The position numbers and the translations under genes were made by a program. Below are positions 54,860 to 63,850 of a stretch of 64,000 nucleotides of DNA, piece by piece (within the stretch, counting starts at the first letter, position 1; each line of letters opens with the position of its first letter). The notes under the pieces are model-generated. The model made no database searches. It worked only from the letters and a program-made list of their open reading frames with translations, and was not told the origin of the DNA. The stretch comes from Rhodanobacter sp. 7MK24 (lineage in GTDB: Bacteria > Pseudomonadota > Gammaproteobacteria > Xanthomonadales > Rhodanobacteraceae). The stretch is from the NCBI RefSeq assembly GCF_014842995.1, contig NZ_JACYXL010000001.1, positions 621,183-685,182 of the forward strand, given 5' to 3'.

Positions 54860-55975
54860 TCAAGGCCTCGCCAGGAAGCCGCCGATCGCGCGGCTGTAGT
54901 TCTCGATGTCGACCAGGAAGGCGTCGTGGCCCTGCGGTGAGTCCAGCGCCACGAAGTCCACGGCGGCGCCGGCGGCGGCGAGGCCTTCGGCGATCTGTTC
55001 CTGCTGCTCCAGCGGGAACAGGATGTCGGTGCTGACGCCGATCACCAGTGCGCGTTCGACATGGATGCGCCTGAGGCCTTCCATCACGTTGCCGTCGCCG
55101 TATTCGGCGATGTCGAACCAGTCGCTGGCGCGTGACAGGTAGAGGTAGCTGTTGGGGTCGAAGCTGCGCACGAAGCGGCGGGCGTGGCCTTCCAGATAGG
55201 ACTCCACCTGGAACTCGAAGCCGAAGGGTTGTTGCTCCTCGCGTTGCTCGGCATCGAGGCGGATGCGCGCGAAGCGGCCGTTCCATTCCATCGCCGAGCG
55301 ATAGGTGATGACGCCGAGCTTGCGTGCGATGCTCATACCCATGTCGGGATAGCGTTCGCCGTCGCCATGGATGTCGTATCCGCCATTGGCCCAATTGGGG
55401 TCGAGCCTGATCGCTTCGCGCTGCAGCGAGCGGATGGCGATGGCGAAGGGCTGCGCCTGCGGCGCGGTATCCACGCTGACATGGGCGCGAACCGTGCCTG
55501 GGTGCAGCAGCATGTAGGCCAGTGCAGCCATGCCGCCCATCGAGCAGCCGACCAGGCAGGCGAGGCGTTCGATGCCGAGCATGCGCACCACTTCGTGCGC
55601 CGCGTTGGCCACGTCTTCCAGCGACAGCTCGGGGAAGTCCAGCCGGTAGGCCTCGCCAGTGGCGGGATTGATCGAAGCGGGGCAGGTGGAGCCCTTGTCG
55701 CTGCCCAGCGAGTTCACGCAGATCACGAACCAGCGGTCGGTGTCGATGGCTTTGCCGGGACCGGCCATGTCTTCCCACCAGCCCGCGGCGGGATCCTCCG
55801 CGCTGGACGTCATGTGTGCGCTGGGCGAGAGGCCGGTGAGTACCAGGACGGCGTTGTCGCACGCGGAGTTGAGCGTGCCCCAGGTCTCATAGGCCACGCG
55901 TGCGTCGTGCAGTACGCCGCCGCGCTTCATGGCGAAAGGCGAGGGCAGCTTGCAGTAGCGGCGTGCGTCGGCCAT
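54860..55975 (-). CDS. metX: MetX-family homoserine/serine O-acyltransferase
   Basis: A 371-residue alpha/beta-hydrolase acyltransferase. The nucleophile is Ser145 in GCSMGGMAAL, the oxyanion region LTGLSPSAHM, and the later Asp and His occur in GVSTDILFPLEQQ and DSPQGHDAFLVD. MetX enzymes activate homoserine with acetyl-CoA or succinyl-CoA for methionine synthesis; several Xanthomonadales homologues instead make O-succinylserine for cysteine synthesis, so the acyl donor and acceptor are open. It is the last gene of the ccm operon, with its start 1 nt from the ccmI stop, an arrangement that implies translational coupling. Confidence 0.9.
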   Translation of the reverse strand: MADARRYCKLPSPFAMKRGGVLHDARVAYETWGTLNSACDNAVLVLTGLSPSAHMTSSAEDPAAGWWEDMAGPGKAIDTDRWFVICVNSLGSDKGSTCPASINPATGEAYRLDFPELSLEDVANAAHEVVRMLGIERLACLVGCSMGGMAALAYMLLHPGTVRAHVSVDTAPQAQPFAIAIRSLQREAIRLDPNWANGGYDIHGDGERYPDMGMSIARKLGVITYRSAMEWNGRFARIRLDAEQREEQQPFGFEFQVESYLEGHARRFVRSFDPNSYLYLSRASDWFDIAEYGDGNVMEGLRRIHVERALVIGVSTDILFPLEQQEQIAEGLAAAGAAVDFVALDSPQGHDAFLVDIENYSRAIGGFLARP

Positions 55976-55976
55976 C

Positions 55977-57017
55977 TCAGTGGACCTTGTCGATGGTGAT
56001 GGCGATGGGCGTCCTGCGGTCGGTGTCCACGACGCCGGCGCTGCCTTCGAGGTCACCCGGCTGTGCGATGGGCTGGCCGTCGTGGCTGATGCGCGCCGCC
56101 ACGATCACGCGCGCCACCGAGGAAAGTTTCAGTTCCGGCGTCATCGCCATCGTGTCGCTGAGCGTGACGGTGGTGGGCAACGTGCCGGCGGCGAGCTTGG
56201 CCACGGCCAGCGGCATCGGCGGACCGCTCACGGCGCGGGCGAACACGTAGAGCTGGTCGCCGGCCTGCAGCTTGTCCTTGAGCGCGGGAGCAATGCTCAC
56301 CTGTACCGTCAGCATGGCGCCGGTGCTGGCGGCGGCCGCGGGCTCGGTGGAAGATTTGATGCCGGCGCGGGCATCGGCGTTCGCGATCTGTTCCGCCACG
56401 GCCTTGGCCACGGTCGAGCCAGGCTCCAGCAAGGGCTGCAGCTTGCGCCACGTGGCGGAGGCGTCCGCGTATTGCGCGTGCTGGAACTGACTGATGCCGA
56501 GCAGCCACAGTGCGCGCTGGCTGTCCGGCTGCAGTTCCAGCGCGCGATGCAGCAGGTCGAGGGCGCGACCGTCGATCTGATGATCGTCGCGCGCCATCGA
56601 ATCGGTTTCGGCCCAGCCCACCATCGCGGCCACGTCGTCCGGAGTGAGCTTCAGCACGTGGTCCCAGGCGTCGCGCGCGTCGGCGGGCTGCTTGAGTGCG
56701 GTAGTGGCTTCGGCCAGCAATGCCCAGCCTTGCGCATCGTTCGGCTGCTGCCGGAGATGCTCGTGCAGTTCGGTCAGTGCCTGCTCGAAGTCCATCGGCT
56801 TCGGCGCGGCGGCCACCCCGTTGAGGGTCGCGGGCGCGCCGACATGCAGGTACAGCCCGAGTGTGACTAGAGGGAGCAGCAGGGCGATGCCCAGCGCCAG
56901 CGCGAACACGCCGCGTGGACGACCGTTGCGACGGCCTTCGCGCAGCAGGGGCACCAGCAGCAGGGCCAGCGCCGTCGCGAGCATCGCGGCGGCGACCAGA
57001 TAGAACGCAAGCTTCAC
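55977..57017 (-). CDS. ccmI: cytochrome c maturation protein CcmI (CycH)
   Basis: A 346-residue membrane protein. Two N-terminal transmembrane helices (about 5-25 and 38-58) enclose a short basic cytosolic loop (REGRRNGRPRG). The periplasmic part has TPR repeats (DFEQALTELHEHLRQQPNDA, DARDAWDHVLKLTPDDVAAM, LDLLHRALELQPDSQRALWL) and a C-terminal beta domain. CcmI binds the C-terminus of apocytochrome c and brings it to the CcmFH haem lyase. Its start overlaps the ccmH stop by 4 nt. Confidence 0.92.
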   Translation of the reverse strand: MKLAFYLVAAAMLATALALLLVPLLREGRRNGRPRGVFALALGIALLLPLVTLGLYLHVGAPATLNGVAAAPKPMDFEQALTELHEHLRQQPNDAQGWALLAEATTALKQPADARDAWDHVLKLTPDDVAAMVGWAETDSMARDDHQIDGRALDLLHRALELQPDSQRALWLLGISQFQHAQYADASATWRKLQPLLEPGSTVAKAVAEQIANADARAGIKSSTEPAAAASTGAMLTVQVSIAPALKDKLQAGDQLYVFARAVSGPPMPLAVAKLAAGTLPTTVTLSDTMAMTPELKLSSVARVIVAARISHDGQPIAQPGDLEGSAGVVDTDRRTPIAITIDKVH

Positions 57018-57589
57018 CAGTCATCCCCCGCATCGGCCGGGTCCGTGCCGGCCCGTTCCGTGTTGGCCATGTTGCCGTCGTTCGCGCCGGCGGCAATGCG
57101 GCGTCTGCGTACCGTCACCGCCACCACCAGACCACCGGCCAGCAGGATCGCCAGCGGACCGAACCACAGCAGCCACGTGCCGGGTTGCAGCGGCGGGTCG
57201 TACAGCACGAAGTCGGAATAGCGATCCACCAGGTACTGCTTGATCTGCGCGTCGGTCTTGCCCTGCTGCATCAGCTGGAACACTTCCAGCCGCAGGTCGC
57301 GCGCGAGGTCGGCGTTGGAGTCGGCCAGATCTTCGTTCTGGCAGACCATGCAGCGCAGCTGCTTCGTCAGGTTCTGGAAGCGCACTTCCTGCGCATGGTC
57401 CTTGAACGGCAGCGGCTCGATGGCGCCGGTGGCGGCGAAGGCGTGGCCGGCGAAGATCAGCAGTGCCAGCAGCACGAAATGTAGGAGCGCACCCTGTGCG
57501 CGAAGGCTTTTGGCTTCGGCCGCACCAAAGAACCATCGCGCACAGGGTGCGCTCCTGCGCGAGGCGAGTCCGGGTAGACGCGGCTTCAC
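57014..57589 (-). CDS. ccmH: cytochrome c maturation protein CcmH, with repeat-encoded N-terminal insert
   Basis: A 191-residue thiol protein. Its periplasmic three-helix bundle has the redox motif LRCMVCQN (Cys80, Cys83), then SNADLARDLRLEVFQLMQQG and YSDFVLYDPPLQPGTWLLWF, and one C-terminal transmembrane helix (about 145-165). It reduces apocytochrome or holds it for haem attachment with CcmF. The GTG start at 57589 overlaps the ccmG stop (GTGA), as for the other junctions in this operon. Odd: residues 11-36, before the signal-like LLHFVLLALLIFAGHAFA, are encoded by two inverted REP family B units (57482-57557), lengthening the N-terminus beyond normal. Confidence 0.92.
   Translation of the reverse strand: MKPRLPGLASRRSAPCARWFFGAAEAKSLRAQGALLHFVLLALLIFAGHAFAATGAIEPLPFKDHAQEVRFQNLTKQLRCMVCQNEDLADSNADLARDLRLEVFQLMQQGKTDAQIKQYLVDRYSDFVLYDPPLQPGTWLLWFGPLAILLAGGLVVAVTVRRRRIAAGANDGNMANTERAGTDPADAGDDW
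57482..57557. repeat. inverted pair of REP-like palindromes (family B) inside ccmH
   Basis: TAGGAGCGCACCCTGTGCGC at 57482 and its inverse GCGCACAGGGTGCGCTCCT ending at 57557, about 32 bp apart. The unit also occurs once at 2432-2461. Both copies are within the in-frame 5' part of ccmH. Confidence 0.85.
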
Positions 57590-58128
57590 GGCGCCTCCCG
57601 CTTCACGGCATCGATCGCCGGTTGCAGTTCCTGCGCGATCACCTCGGGCGTGAGCGGGCCGATGTGCTTGTAGCGGATCACGCCCTTGGCATCGATCAGG
57701 AAACTCTCCGGCGCACCGTACACGCCGAAGTCGATGGCGGTGCGGCCGGGCTGGTCGGCGATCACCAGGTCGTAAGGATTGCCGCGGTCGCGCAGCCAGG
57801 CCTTGGCGTCGTCGGGCGCGTCCTTGTAGTCGTAGCCCACCAGCACGATGCCGAGCCGGCGGCCGTCGCTCATCAGCACCGGGTGCTCCTCGGCGCAGGC
57901 CACGCACCAGCTGCCGAACACGTTGAGCAGGTAGGGCTTGCCGAGCAGGCTGGCCTTGGTGACGTTCTGCTCCGGCGCATCCAGCTTGGGCAACGCAAAA
58001 TCGGGCGCGGGTTTGTCGATCAGCGGCGACGGCACGTAGCGCGCGTCGTGCCAGGTGTTCCACCAGATGCCGAAGCCGAACAGGCCCACCAGCGCCATGA
58101 ACACGATGAACGGCACGAAGCGCTTCAT
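57586..58128 (-). CDS. ccmG: cytochrome c maturation thioredoxin CcmG (DsbE)
   Basis: A 180-residue membrane-anchored periplasmic thioredoxin. One N-terminal helix (about 5-23) anchors it. The active site is GSWCVACAEEHPVL with Cys75 and Cys78 (more usual WCPxC). The acidic and Glu residues typical of CcmG, and the insert VLVGYDYKDAPDDAKAWLRD plus VYGAPESFLIDAKGVIRYKH with cis-Pro, follow. It keeps apocytochrome and CcmH thiols reduced. It overlaps ccmF by 4 nt upstream and ccmH by 4 nt downstream. Confidence 0.95.
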   Translation of the reverse strand: MKRFVPFIVFMALVGLFGFGIWWNTWHDARYVPSPLIDKPAPDFALPKLDAPEQNVTKASLLGKPYLLNVFGSWCVACAEEHPVLMSDGRRLGIVLVGYDYKDAPDDAKAWLRDRGNPYDLVIADQPGRTAIDFGVYGAPESFLIDAKGVIRYKHIGPLTPEVIAQELQPAIDAVKREAP

Positions 58129-60104
58129 GCCGGCGATTCCTGTGGCGAAGCTGCCACGACGGGCGCAGCAGCTTCGGCAGCGATGCGCTTGATGCGGAAG
58201 CGGCGGTCGCCGGCGCAGACGAAGCCGCCCAGCATCATCAGCAGGCCGCCGCCCCAGATCCAGCGCACGAAGGGCTTGTAGTACAGCCGCAGCGCCCAGG
58301 CGCCCTCGATGTCATTCGCGTCCATCGGCTCGCCCAGCGCCACATACAGGTCGCGGAACACGCCGGCGTCCACCGCCGATTCGGTCTGCACCTGCTCGTG
58401 CGAATAGGTACGCTTCTGCGGGCGCATCGTTGCCACGGTGGCGCCGTCACGCAGCACGGTGACCACGCCCTGGTCGGCGTGCCAGTTCGGGCCGACGGTG
58501 CGGTGCACGCCGTCGAAGCGGAAGTCGTAGCCGGCCACGCTCTCGCTCTGGCCCGGCGTGAGGCGCACGTCGTGGGTGACGCTGAGCGACTCGGACAGCA
58601 GCACGCCGATCACGAACACGCCCACGCCGAGGTGCGCCAGCAACATGCCGGCCATCTCGGCGGGATAGCGACGACCGCGCGGCATTTCACGCCAGCGCTT
58701 CAGCGCGTACAGCAGCACGCCCACGGCGATCCACACCGCCGATGCCACGCCCACGATGGCTTTCAGTTGCCCCTGCACGAAGAACGCCGCCACGATGGCG
58801 CAAGCCACCGCGGCGATGCCGGCGCGCAACATCACCTGCTTCAGCACGCCGCCATCGGCCTTGCCCCAGTGCAGGAACGGCCCGAGTGGCAGCAGCGCCA
58901 CCACCGGCGCCATCAGCAGTGGGAACAGCAAGCCGAAGTAGGGCGGCCCCACCGAGATGCGGCCGAGATGCAGCGCATCGCCGATCAGCGGGAACAGCGT
59001 GCCCAGCAGCACCATCGCCGACGCCGTGGCCAGCAGCAGGTTGCCGATCAGCAGCGCCGTTTCGCGCGAAACGACATTGAACGGCTTGCCGCCGGCCACC
59101 TTGGGCGCACGCAGCGCATAGAGCAGCAGTGAGCCACCCACCACGATGGTGAGGAAGGCCAGAATGAACACGCCACGGCGCGGATCGGAGGCGAACGCGT
59201 GCACCGAAGTGAGCACGCCCGAGCGCACCAGGAAGGTGCCCAGCAGCGACAGCGAGAACGCGAAGATCGACAGCAGCAGCGTCCACGCGCGCAGGCCGCC
59301 GCGCTTCTCGGTGATCGCCTGAGCATGGATCAGCGCCGCGCCGACCAGCCACGGCATGAAGCTGGCGTTCTCCACTGGGTCCCAGAACCACCAGCCGCCC
59401 CAGCCCAGCTCGGCGTAGGCCCACCAGCTGCCGGCCACGATGCCGAGGGTGAGGAAGCCCCACGCCGCGTTCGTCCACGGCCGTGCCCAGCGCACCCACG
59501 CCTGCTCCACTTCGCCACCGAGCAGGGCCGCGATGGAGAACGCGAACGCCACCGAGAAACCCACATAGCCCATGTAGAGCACGGGCGGGTGGAAGGTCAT
59601 GCCCGGGTCCTGCAGCACCGGATTGAGGTCGCCGCCGTCGGCCGGCATCGGCAGCAAGCGCACGAACGGATCGGAGGTGAACAGGATGAAGGCGAGGAAG
59701 CCGATCGCGATCAAACCCATCACGCCGATCACGCGCGCGGCGAACGCTTCGGGCAGGCGATGGCTGAGCGCGGCCAGCGCCACCGTCCACAGGTTGAGGA
59801 TCAGGATCCACAGCAGTAATGAGCCTTCGTGCGCGCCCCAGACCGCGGCGATGCGGTAGTACCAGGGCAGCGCGAGGTTGGAGTTGTCGGCCACGTACTG
59901 CACCGAGAAATCGAAATGCAGGAAGGCGTACACGAGGATGCCGAACGCCATCGCCACGAACACCGCCTGGCCGGCCGCGGCCGGGCGCGCCACTGCCATC
60001 AGCGCGCGGTTGCCGCGCCATGCACCGACCAGCGGCAACACGCCCTGCGCGATGGCGAGCAGGAAGGCGAGCACCAGTGCGAGCTGACCGAGTTCGGGCG
60101 TCAT
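58125..60104 (-). CDS. ccmF: cytochrome c haem lyase subunit CcmF
   Basis: A 659-residue polytopic inner-membrane protein with about 14-15 helices. The haem-handling WWD motif is [20 protein letters not shown] at about residue 235, preceded by [19 protein letters not shown] with the conserved His. Other conserved pieces are [20 protein letters not shown] and a large periplasmic domain near the C-terminus ([19 protein letters not shown]). With CcmH it attaches haem to the CxxCH of apocytochrome c. The start overlaps the ccmE stop by 4 nt. Confidence 0.97.
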   Translation of the reverse strand: MTPELGQLALVLAFLLAIAQGVLPLVGAWRGNRALMAVARPAAAGQAVFVAMAFGILVYAFLHFDFSVQYVADNSNLALPWYYRIAAVWGAHEGSLLLWILILNLWTVALAALSHRLPEAFAARVIGVMGLIAIGFLAFILFTSDPFVRLLPMPADGGDLNPVLQDPGMTFHPPVLYMGYVGFSVAFAFSIAALLGGEVEQAWVRWARPWTNAAWGFLTLGIVAGSWWAYAELGWGGWWFWDPVENASFMPWLVGAALIHAQAITEKRGGLRAWTLLLSIFAFSLSLLGTFLVRSGVLTSVHAFASDPRRGVFILAFLTIVVGGSLLLYALRAPKVAGGKPFNVVSRETALLIGNLLLATASAMVLLGTLFPLIGDALHLGRISVGPPYFGLLFPLLMAPVVALLPLGPFLHWGKADGGVLKQVMLRAGIAAVACAIVAAFFVQGQLKAIVGVASAVWIAVGVLLYALKRWREMPRGRRYPAEMAGMLLAHLGVGVFVIGVLLSESLSVTHDVRLTPGQSESVAGYDFRFDGVHRTVGPNWHADQGVVTVLRDGATVATMRPQKRTYSHEQVQTESAVDAGVFRDLYVALGEPMDANDIEGAWALRLYYKPFVRWIWGGGLLMMLGGFVCAGDRRFRIKRIAAEAAAPVVAASPQESPA

Positions 60105-60574
60105 GGGCTCTTGTCCTGCGCGGCGGCTTCCTTCACCTTCGCGTCTGCATGCGCCTTGGCCATCGCCTCCTTCAGTTCCTTCGGCATGTAGGTTTCGTCG
60201 TGCTTGGCCAGCACTTCGGTGGCGACGAAGCGCGCGCCGTCCATGTGCCCGGTGGCGATCACCGACTGGTTGTCGCGGAACAGGTCGGGCAGGATGCCGG
60301 TGTATTCCACCGGCATGGCGCCGCCGGCATCGACCACGGTGAAAGTGACCTGCAGCGAGTCCTTGCTGCGCTGGATCGAGCCGGCCTTGACCATGCCGCC
60401 GAGGCGGAAGGTCTTGTACTGCGTAGCCTGCCCCGACTGCACCTGGCTGGGCGTGAACAGGTAGTTCATGTTCTGCTGCAAGGCGTACACAACCAGGCTG
60501 ACCGCCAGCATGGCGGCAACCGCGATCACGATCACGAGGGTGAGCCTGCGCTTGCGGGTGGGGTTCATCGGCAT
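60101..60574 (-). CDS. ccmE: haem chaperone CcmE
   Basis: A 157-residue periplasmic haem chaperone anchored by one N-terminal helix (about 10-31). The OB-fold has [32 protein letters not shown] and the haem-binding site [11 protein letters not shown], where His125 forms the covalent link and Tyr129 is a haem ligand. An Ala/Lys-rich tail ends the protein. The start is taken at 60574 ([10 protein letters not shown]); ATG at 60568 is possible. It lies 17 bp after ccmD and overlaps ccmF. Confidence 0.95.
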   Translation of the reverse strand: MPMNPTRKRRLTLVIVIAVAAMLAVSLVVYALQQNMNYLFTPSQVQSGQATQYKTFRLGGMVKAGSIQRSKDSLQVTFTVVDAGGAMPVEYTGILPDLFRDNQSVIATGHMDGARFVATEVLAKHDETYMPKELKEAMAKAHADAKVKEAAAQDKSP

Positions 60575-60591
60575 GCAGTGGTCCGGCGAGG

Positions 60592-60825
60592 TCAGGGCGC
60601 AGGCGTGGAAGAAGGAGAGCGGCGTTCGCGTGCGACCTGCCGCGCCAGCCGGCCGCGCAGTTCGCGCAGGATGCGGCGGCGGCGCAGCCGCGGCGCCACG
60701 TTGTCGGCGATCAGCACGACGAAGAACACGGCGTAGGCAGGCCATACATAGCCTGCGTAACCACCCATCCTGAAGAAAGCGGCGGCTTCGCCGCTCAGGG
60801 CGAAGAAGTGCGAGAGCGTGCTCAT
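60592..60825 (-). CDS. ccmD: cytochrome c maturation protein CcmD
   Basis: A 77-residue single-span membrane protein: an N-terminal [20 protein letters not shown] helix and an Arg-rich cytosolic tail ([20 protein letters not shown]). The position between ccmC and ccmE, a 4-nt ATGA overlap with ccmC, and the Y-x-W-x-A-Y motif identify it. It stabilises the CcmC-CcmE contact for release of holo-CcmE. Confidence 0.9.
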   Translation of the reverse strand: MSTLSHFFALSGEAAAFFRMGGYAGYVWPAYAVFFVVLIADNVAPRLRRRRILRELRGRLARQVARERRSPSSTPAP

Positions 60826-61580
60826 CGGGCTGCCTCTGCTTGCGCGATCTCGCGCACCCAGTCCTTGCCGGACTCCAGCGCAAGGATGTCGGTGCGCGCG
60901 CGCCGGCACAGGCTGGCGGCGTAATAGCACTTGGTGGCCAGCGTCATCGCCAGCAGCGGCCACAGCATCTCCCACGGCATCTTGGAGTGGCCGAAGATAC
61001 TCACCGTGCTGCCCTGGTGCAGCGTGTTCCACCACACCACCGAGTAGTGCACGATGGGCACGTTAATCACGCCGATGATGGCGAGGAAGCTCGCCGCCCG
61101 CGCGCCCTGGCGGCGATCCTCGAAGGCGTGGTACAGCCCGATCACGCCGAGGTAGAGGAACAGCAGCACCAGTTCCGAGGTGAGCCGCGCGTCCCAGGTC
61201 CACCACGTGCCCCACATCGGCTTGCCCCACAGCGAACCGGTGGCCAGGGTGATGAAGGCGAAGGCCGCGCCGATCGGCGCCGATTCCATCGCCACCACCT
61301 CGGCCAGCTTCAATCGCCATACCAGGGCGATGAAACCGGATACGCCCATCACGGCGTAGACGAACATGCTCATCCACGCGCTGGGCACGTGGATGAAGAT
61401 GATCCGGTAGGCGTCGCCCTGCTGGTAGTCAGGCGGCGCCAGCACCAGGCCACCGTAGAGCCCGATCACGCCGAACAGCAGCGCCAGCCCCATCGCCCAC
61501 GGCCGCACCGCGCCGGCGAAGCGGTAGAACGTCGGCGGCGAGCCGAGCTTGTGCAACCAGAGTGGAATCCACTTCGCCAT
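60822..61580 (-). CDS. ccmC: haem exporter/handler CcmC
   Basis: A 252-residue membrane protein with six helices. The WWD motif is [20 protein letters not shown], and the flanking His ligands are in FIHVPSAWM and [14 protein letters not shown]. CcmC presents haem to CcmE. The start at 61580 ([13 protein letters not shown]) lies 1 nt from the ccmB stop; an ATG 18 nt upstream is less likely. Confidence 0.96.
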   Translation of the reverse strand: MAKWIPLWLHKLGSPPTFYRFAGAVRPWAMGLALLFGVIGLYGGLVLAPPDYQQGDAYRIIFIHVPSAWMSMFVYAVMGVSGFIALVWRLKLAEVVAMESAPIGAAFAFITLATGSLWGKPMWGTWWTWDARLTSELVLLFLYLGVIGLYHAFEDRRQGARAASFLAIIGVINVPIVHYSVVWWNTLHQGSTVSIFGHSKMPWEMLWPLLAMTLATKCYYAASLCRRARTDILALESGKDWVREIAQAEAAR

Positions 61581-61581
61581 G

Positions 61582-62265
61582 TCACGAGTCCAGCGCAATG
61601 CGTAAGGCCGCCGCGCACGCCAGCGGCGCCAGCACCACGGCGAGGATGAGTGCGGCGGTCAGCCACGCGACCGGAGCGAACCACGGAAGCCCCTCTTGGG
61701 CGGCTGTCACCGCGCCGGCCGCGAAGATCACCACCGGCACGCACAGCGGCAGCAACATCAGTGCCAGCAGCATACCAGAGCGCCGCGTGCCGGCCGTCAG
61801 CGCCACCAGCACCGCGCCGAGCAGGCTGAGCAGCGGCGTCGCCAGCAGCAGCGCCAGCAGCAGCGCCGGCATCGCCGCCGCGGGCAGGTGCAGCATGCCG
61901 GCCAGCAAGGGTGCGATCACGATCAGCGGCAACGCCGTGGTGATCCAGTGCGCGAGGATCTTCATCCCCAGCATCAGCGCCAGCGGCTGTGGCGCCAGCA
62001 CCAGTTGCTCCAGCGAGCCGTCCTCGATGTCGCTGGCGAACATCGCGTCCAGCGCCAACAGCATCGCCAGCAGCACCGTCACCAGCACCACGCCGCCAGC
62101 GATCCGCTGCAGCAACGCCAAGTCCGGCCCCAGCGCAAACGGAAACAGCACCACCACGATCACCGCGTACAGCACCGGCATCGCCAGATCCCCGCGCCGC
62201 CGCCAGGCCAGCATGAGGTCGCGGCGAAGCATGGCGGCGCAAGCGCGAGGAAGCGGGGCATTCAT
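61582..62265 (-). CDS. ccmB: ABC transporter permease CcmB
   Basis: A 227-residue permease with six hydrophobic helices, working with CcmA to drive release of haem-loaded CcmE. Family-typical pieces are MLRRDLMLAWRRRGDLAMPV at the N-terminus and FASDIEDGSLEQLVLAP, the cytosolic coupling region. It begins the tightly overlapped ccmBCDEFGHI-metX block; the 477-bp gap upstream to ccmA is filled by a repeat. Confidence 0.95.
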   Translation of the reverse strand: MNAPLPRACAAMLRRDLMLAWRRRGDLAMPVLYAVIVVVLFPFALGPDLALLQRIAGGVVLVTVLLAMLLALDAMFASDIEDGSLEQLVLAPQPLALMLGMKILAHWITTALPLIVIAPLLAGMLHLPAAAMPALLLALLLATPLLSLLGAVLVALTAGTRRSGMLLALMLLPLCVPVVIFAAGAVTAAQEGLPWFAPVAWLTAALILAVVLAPLACAAALRIALDS

Positions 62266-62742
62266 GGCGTAATCCCCGGCGATACCGCAGCCCGTATCAC
62301 CTCAGTTCCCAGATACGGCGCGGCGTGGCTGGTGTGCAGGACGTCTCGTCGGGCGTAGTTCCCATCTCCTCGGCACCGCCTGCTTGTAGTTCCGGCGTAT
62401 TGAACCAGTCCATTTCTCTTGGCTACTTCTCTTGACTCCGGGTATCCTGCCCGTCGCCCTTCGGGCCGGCTTCGCCGTTCGCCACCGCGCCCAGCGGTGG
62501 CGTGGGCCAGCAAAGAGAAGTAACTCGAGCGCCGGCAGGCGGCCGAAAGACCGCCGCAGGCGAGCCAAGATGCGAAAGCGAAAGGTCGTCGCGAGCACCC
62601 GCCTCTAACCCTAACCCTCTCCCCAAAGGGGACAGGGGATTTGCTCGCGCGACCGAGGTTGCGCACCTGCTTGCGGCAGACAATTGAACGTTCGTCGCAA
62701 GCGACTCCACGAGCGACTACATGCGATGTTCCACGAACACGC
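62266..62742. other. repeat-filled gap between ccmA and ccmB
   Basis: 477 bp inside an otherwise compact operon. It contains the dispersed 240-bp element (62290-62560) and a short CCCTCTCCCC/GGGGACAGGGG palindrome near 62610. No coding sequence is supported. Confidence 0.75.
62290..62560 (+). repeat. dispersed 240-bp element, copy within the ccm operon
   Basis: Collinear with the element at 34605-34860 in the same orientation, including ATACGGCGCGG, GCCTGCTTGTA, TTGAACCAG, ATCCTGCCC and GCGGTGGCGTGGGCCAGCAA blocks. It has several internal hairpins and no conserved open frame. Confidence 0.75.
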
Positions 62743-63378
62743 TTACCCATGCATGCGTATCCGCTGCGGCTCCCCGCCATGAAACCCCGCCACCCCATGG
62801 CTGCTCGCCAATGCCGCGCCCCCCTCGGCGACGTGCCGCTCCAGCAGCCGATTGACCAATGCAATGCCCTGCCGGTCGAGATTCGCGTAAGGCTCGTCAA
62901 GCAGCCACAGCGCCGCTGGTTGCAGCAGCAGGCGCGCCAGCGCGGCACGCTTCTTCTGCCCCGCGGAAAGACGCCGCACCGGCTCGTCCTCGTAACCGCG
63001 CAGGCCCACTTCACCCAGCGCCGCATCCGGCGTGACGCCGGCGCGGCAACCGTGCAAGCCGGCGGCGAAGGCCAGGTTCTCGCGTGGGCTCAACTCGTGC
63101 TTCTGACCCAGCTGGTGGCCCAGGAAAAGGATCTCGTTCGCGCAGGCGTCGCGTTGCAGCGGTGCGCCGCGCCAGCGCAATTCCCCTTCGCTGACGTGCA
63201 GCAGGCCGGCCAGCAGGCGCAGCAAGGTGGTCTTGCCGCTGCCGTTGTCGCCCTCGATCAGCGCCAGCTCGCCCGCGTGCAGGCGGAAATCCAGCGGCGC
63301 GAACACCGGCTCGTCCTGGCGGTGGAAGCTCAGGCGATGCGCTTCGAGCAGGGGCGTGGCGGCGGAGGATGCGGTCAT
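62743..63378 (-). CDS. ccmA: haem ABC transporter ATPase CcmA
   Basis: A 211-residue ABC ATPase. The Walker A motif is EGDNGSGKTTLLRLLAGLL, the signature RRLSAGQKKRAALARLLL, and Walker B with the catalytic Glu LWLLDEPYANLD, followed by the SSHG switch. With CcmB it powers release of haem-loaded CcmE. The start at 63378 (MTASSAATPLLEA) gives the usual length. Unlike the rest of the operon it is separated from its partner ccmB by 477 bp of repeat DNA. Confidence 0.96.
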   Translation of the reverse strand: MTASSAATPLLEAHRLSFHRQDEPVFAPLDFRLHAGELALIEGDNGSGKTTLLRLLAGLLHVSEGELRWRGAPLQRDACANEILFLGHQLGQKHELSPRENLAFAAGLHGCRAGVTPDAALGEVGLRGYEDEPVRRLSAGQKKRAALARLLLQPAALWLLDEPYANLDRQGIALVNRLLERHVAEGGAALASSHGVAGFHGGEPQRIRMHG

Positions 63379-63442
63379 CTGCCGCATTCTCCGCAATGGC
63401 TGGCGAGCTTGTCCATGCGGCGGACTGCCGCCGTAAAGCCGT

Positions 63443-63850
63443 TCAACCCAGCATGCGCAATTCGGCGGGACCGTCGGCCTCGCCGTGCACGTAGGACAGT
63501 TGCGCGTGTTCGCGCATCAACGCGTCCAGCGTGCGCAGATCCGCACCGATCACGAACAGGCTGGGCTCGCTCCAGCCGGTCTGGCCCACGCCGATGGCGG
63601 GGTAGACGGCGACCTGCGGCAGCTTGTCCAGGGCATCGACCAGCGCCTGCTGCGCGGCGAGGTTTTCCGCCTGCGGGCGGCGGCGCGCCTGCGGATTCCA
63701 TGCCGTGATGAAACCCCACGGCTGCCCGCCGACGACGGCCGCCAGTTCGGCCGGCAGCGGCAGGTCGATACGGATCGCCGCCCAGCGCACCGTGTCGAGC
63801 ACCACGTGGTAGGTGGTGTTGCGGAAGTCTTCGAGCAGGAACTCATTCAT
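63443..63850 (-). CDS. DUF3293 domain-containing protein
   Basis: A 135-residue cytosolic protein of the DUF3293 family: a Y-x-V-L-D-T opening, GFITAWNPQARRRPQAENLA, then VYPAIGVGQTGWSEPSLFVI and LDALMREHAQLSYVH. The family has no established role. The start at 63850 overlaps the stop of the upstream partial gene by 8 nt, so they are probably cotranscribed; ccmA follows 64 bp downstream. Confidence 0.85.
   Translation of the reverse strand: MNEFLLEDFRNTTYHVVLDTVRWAAIRIDLPLPAELAAVVGGQPWGFITAWNPQARRRPQAENLAAQQALVDALDKLPQVAVYPAIGVGQTGWSEPSLFVIGADLRTLDALMREHAQLSYVHGEADGPAELRMLG

Noticed and set aside
62423-62710. Minus-strand frames of 95-100 codons between ccmA and ccmB
   Set aside because: They translate the dispersed repeat; the equivalent frame is not kept in the copy at 34605-34860.
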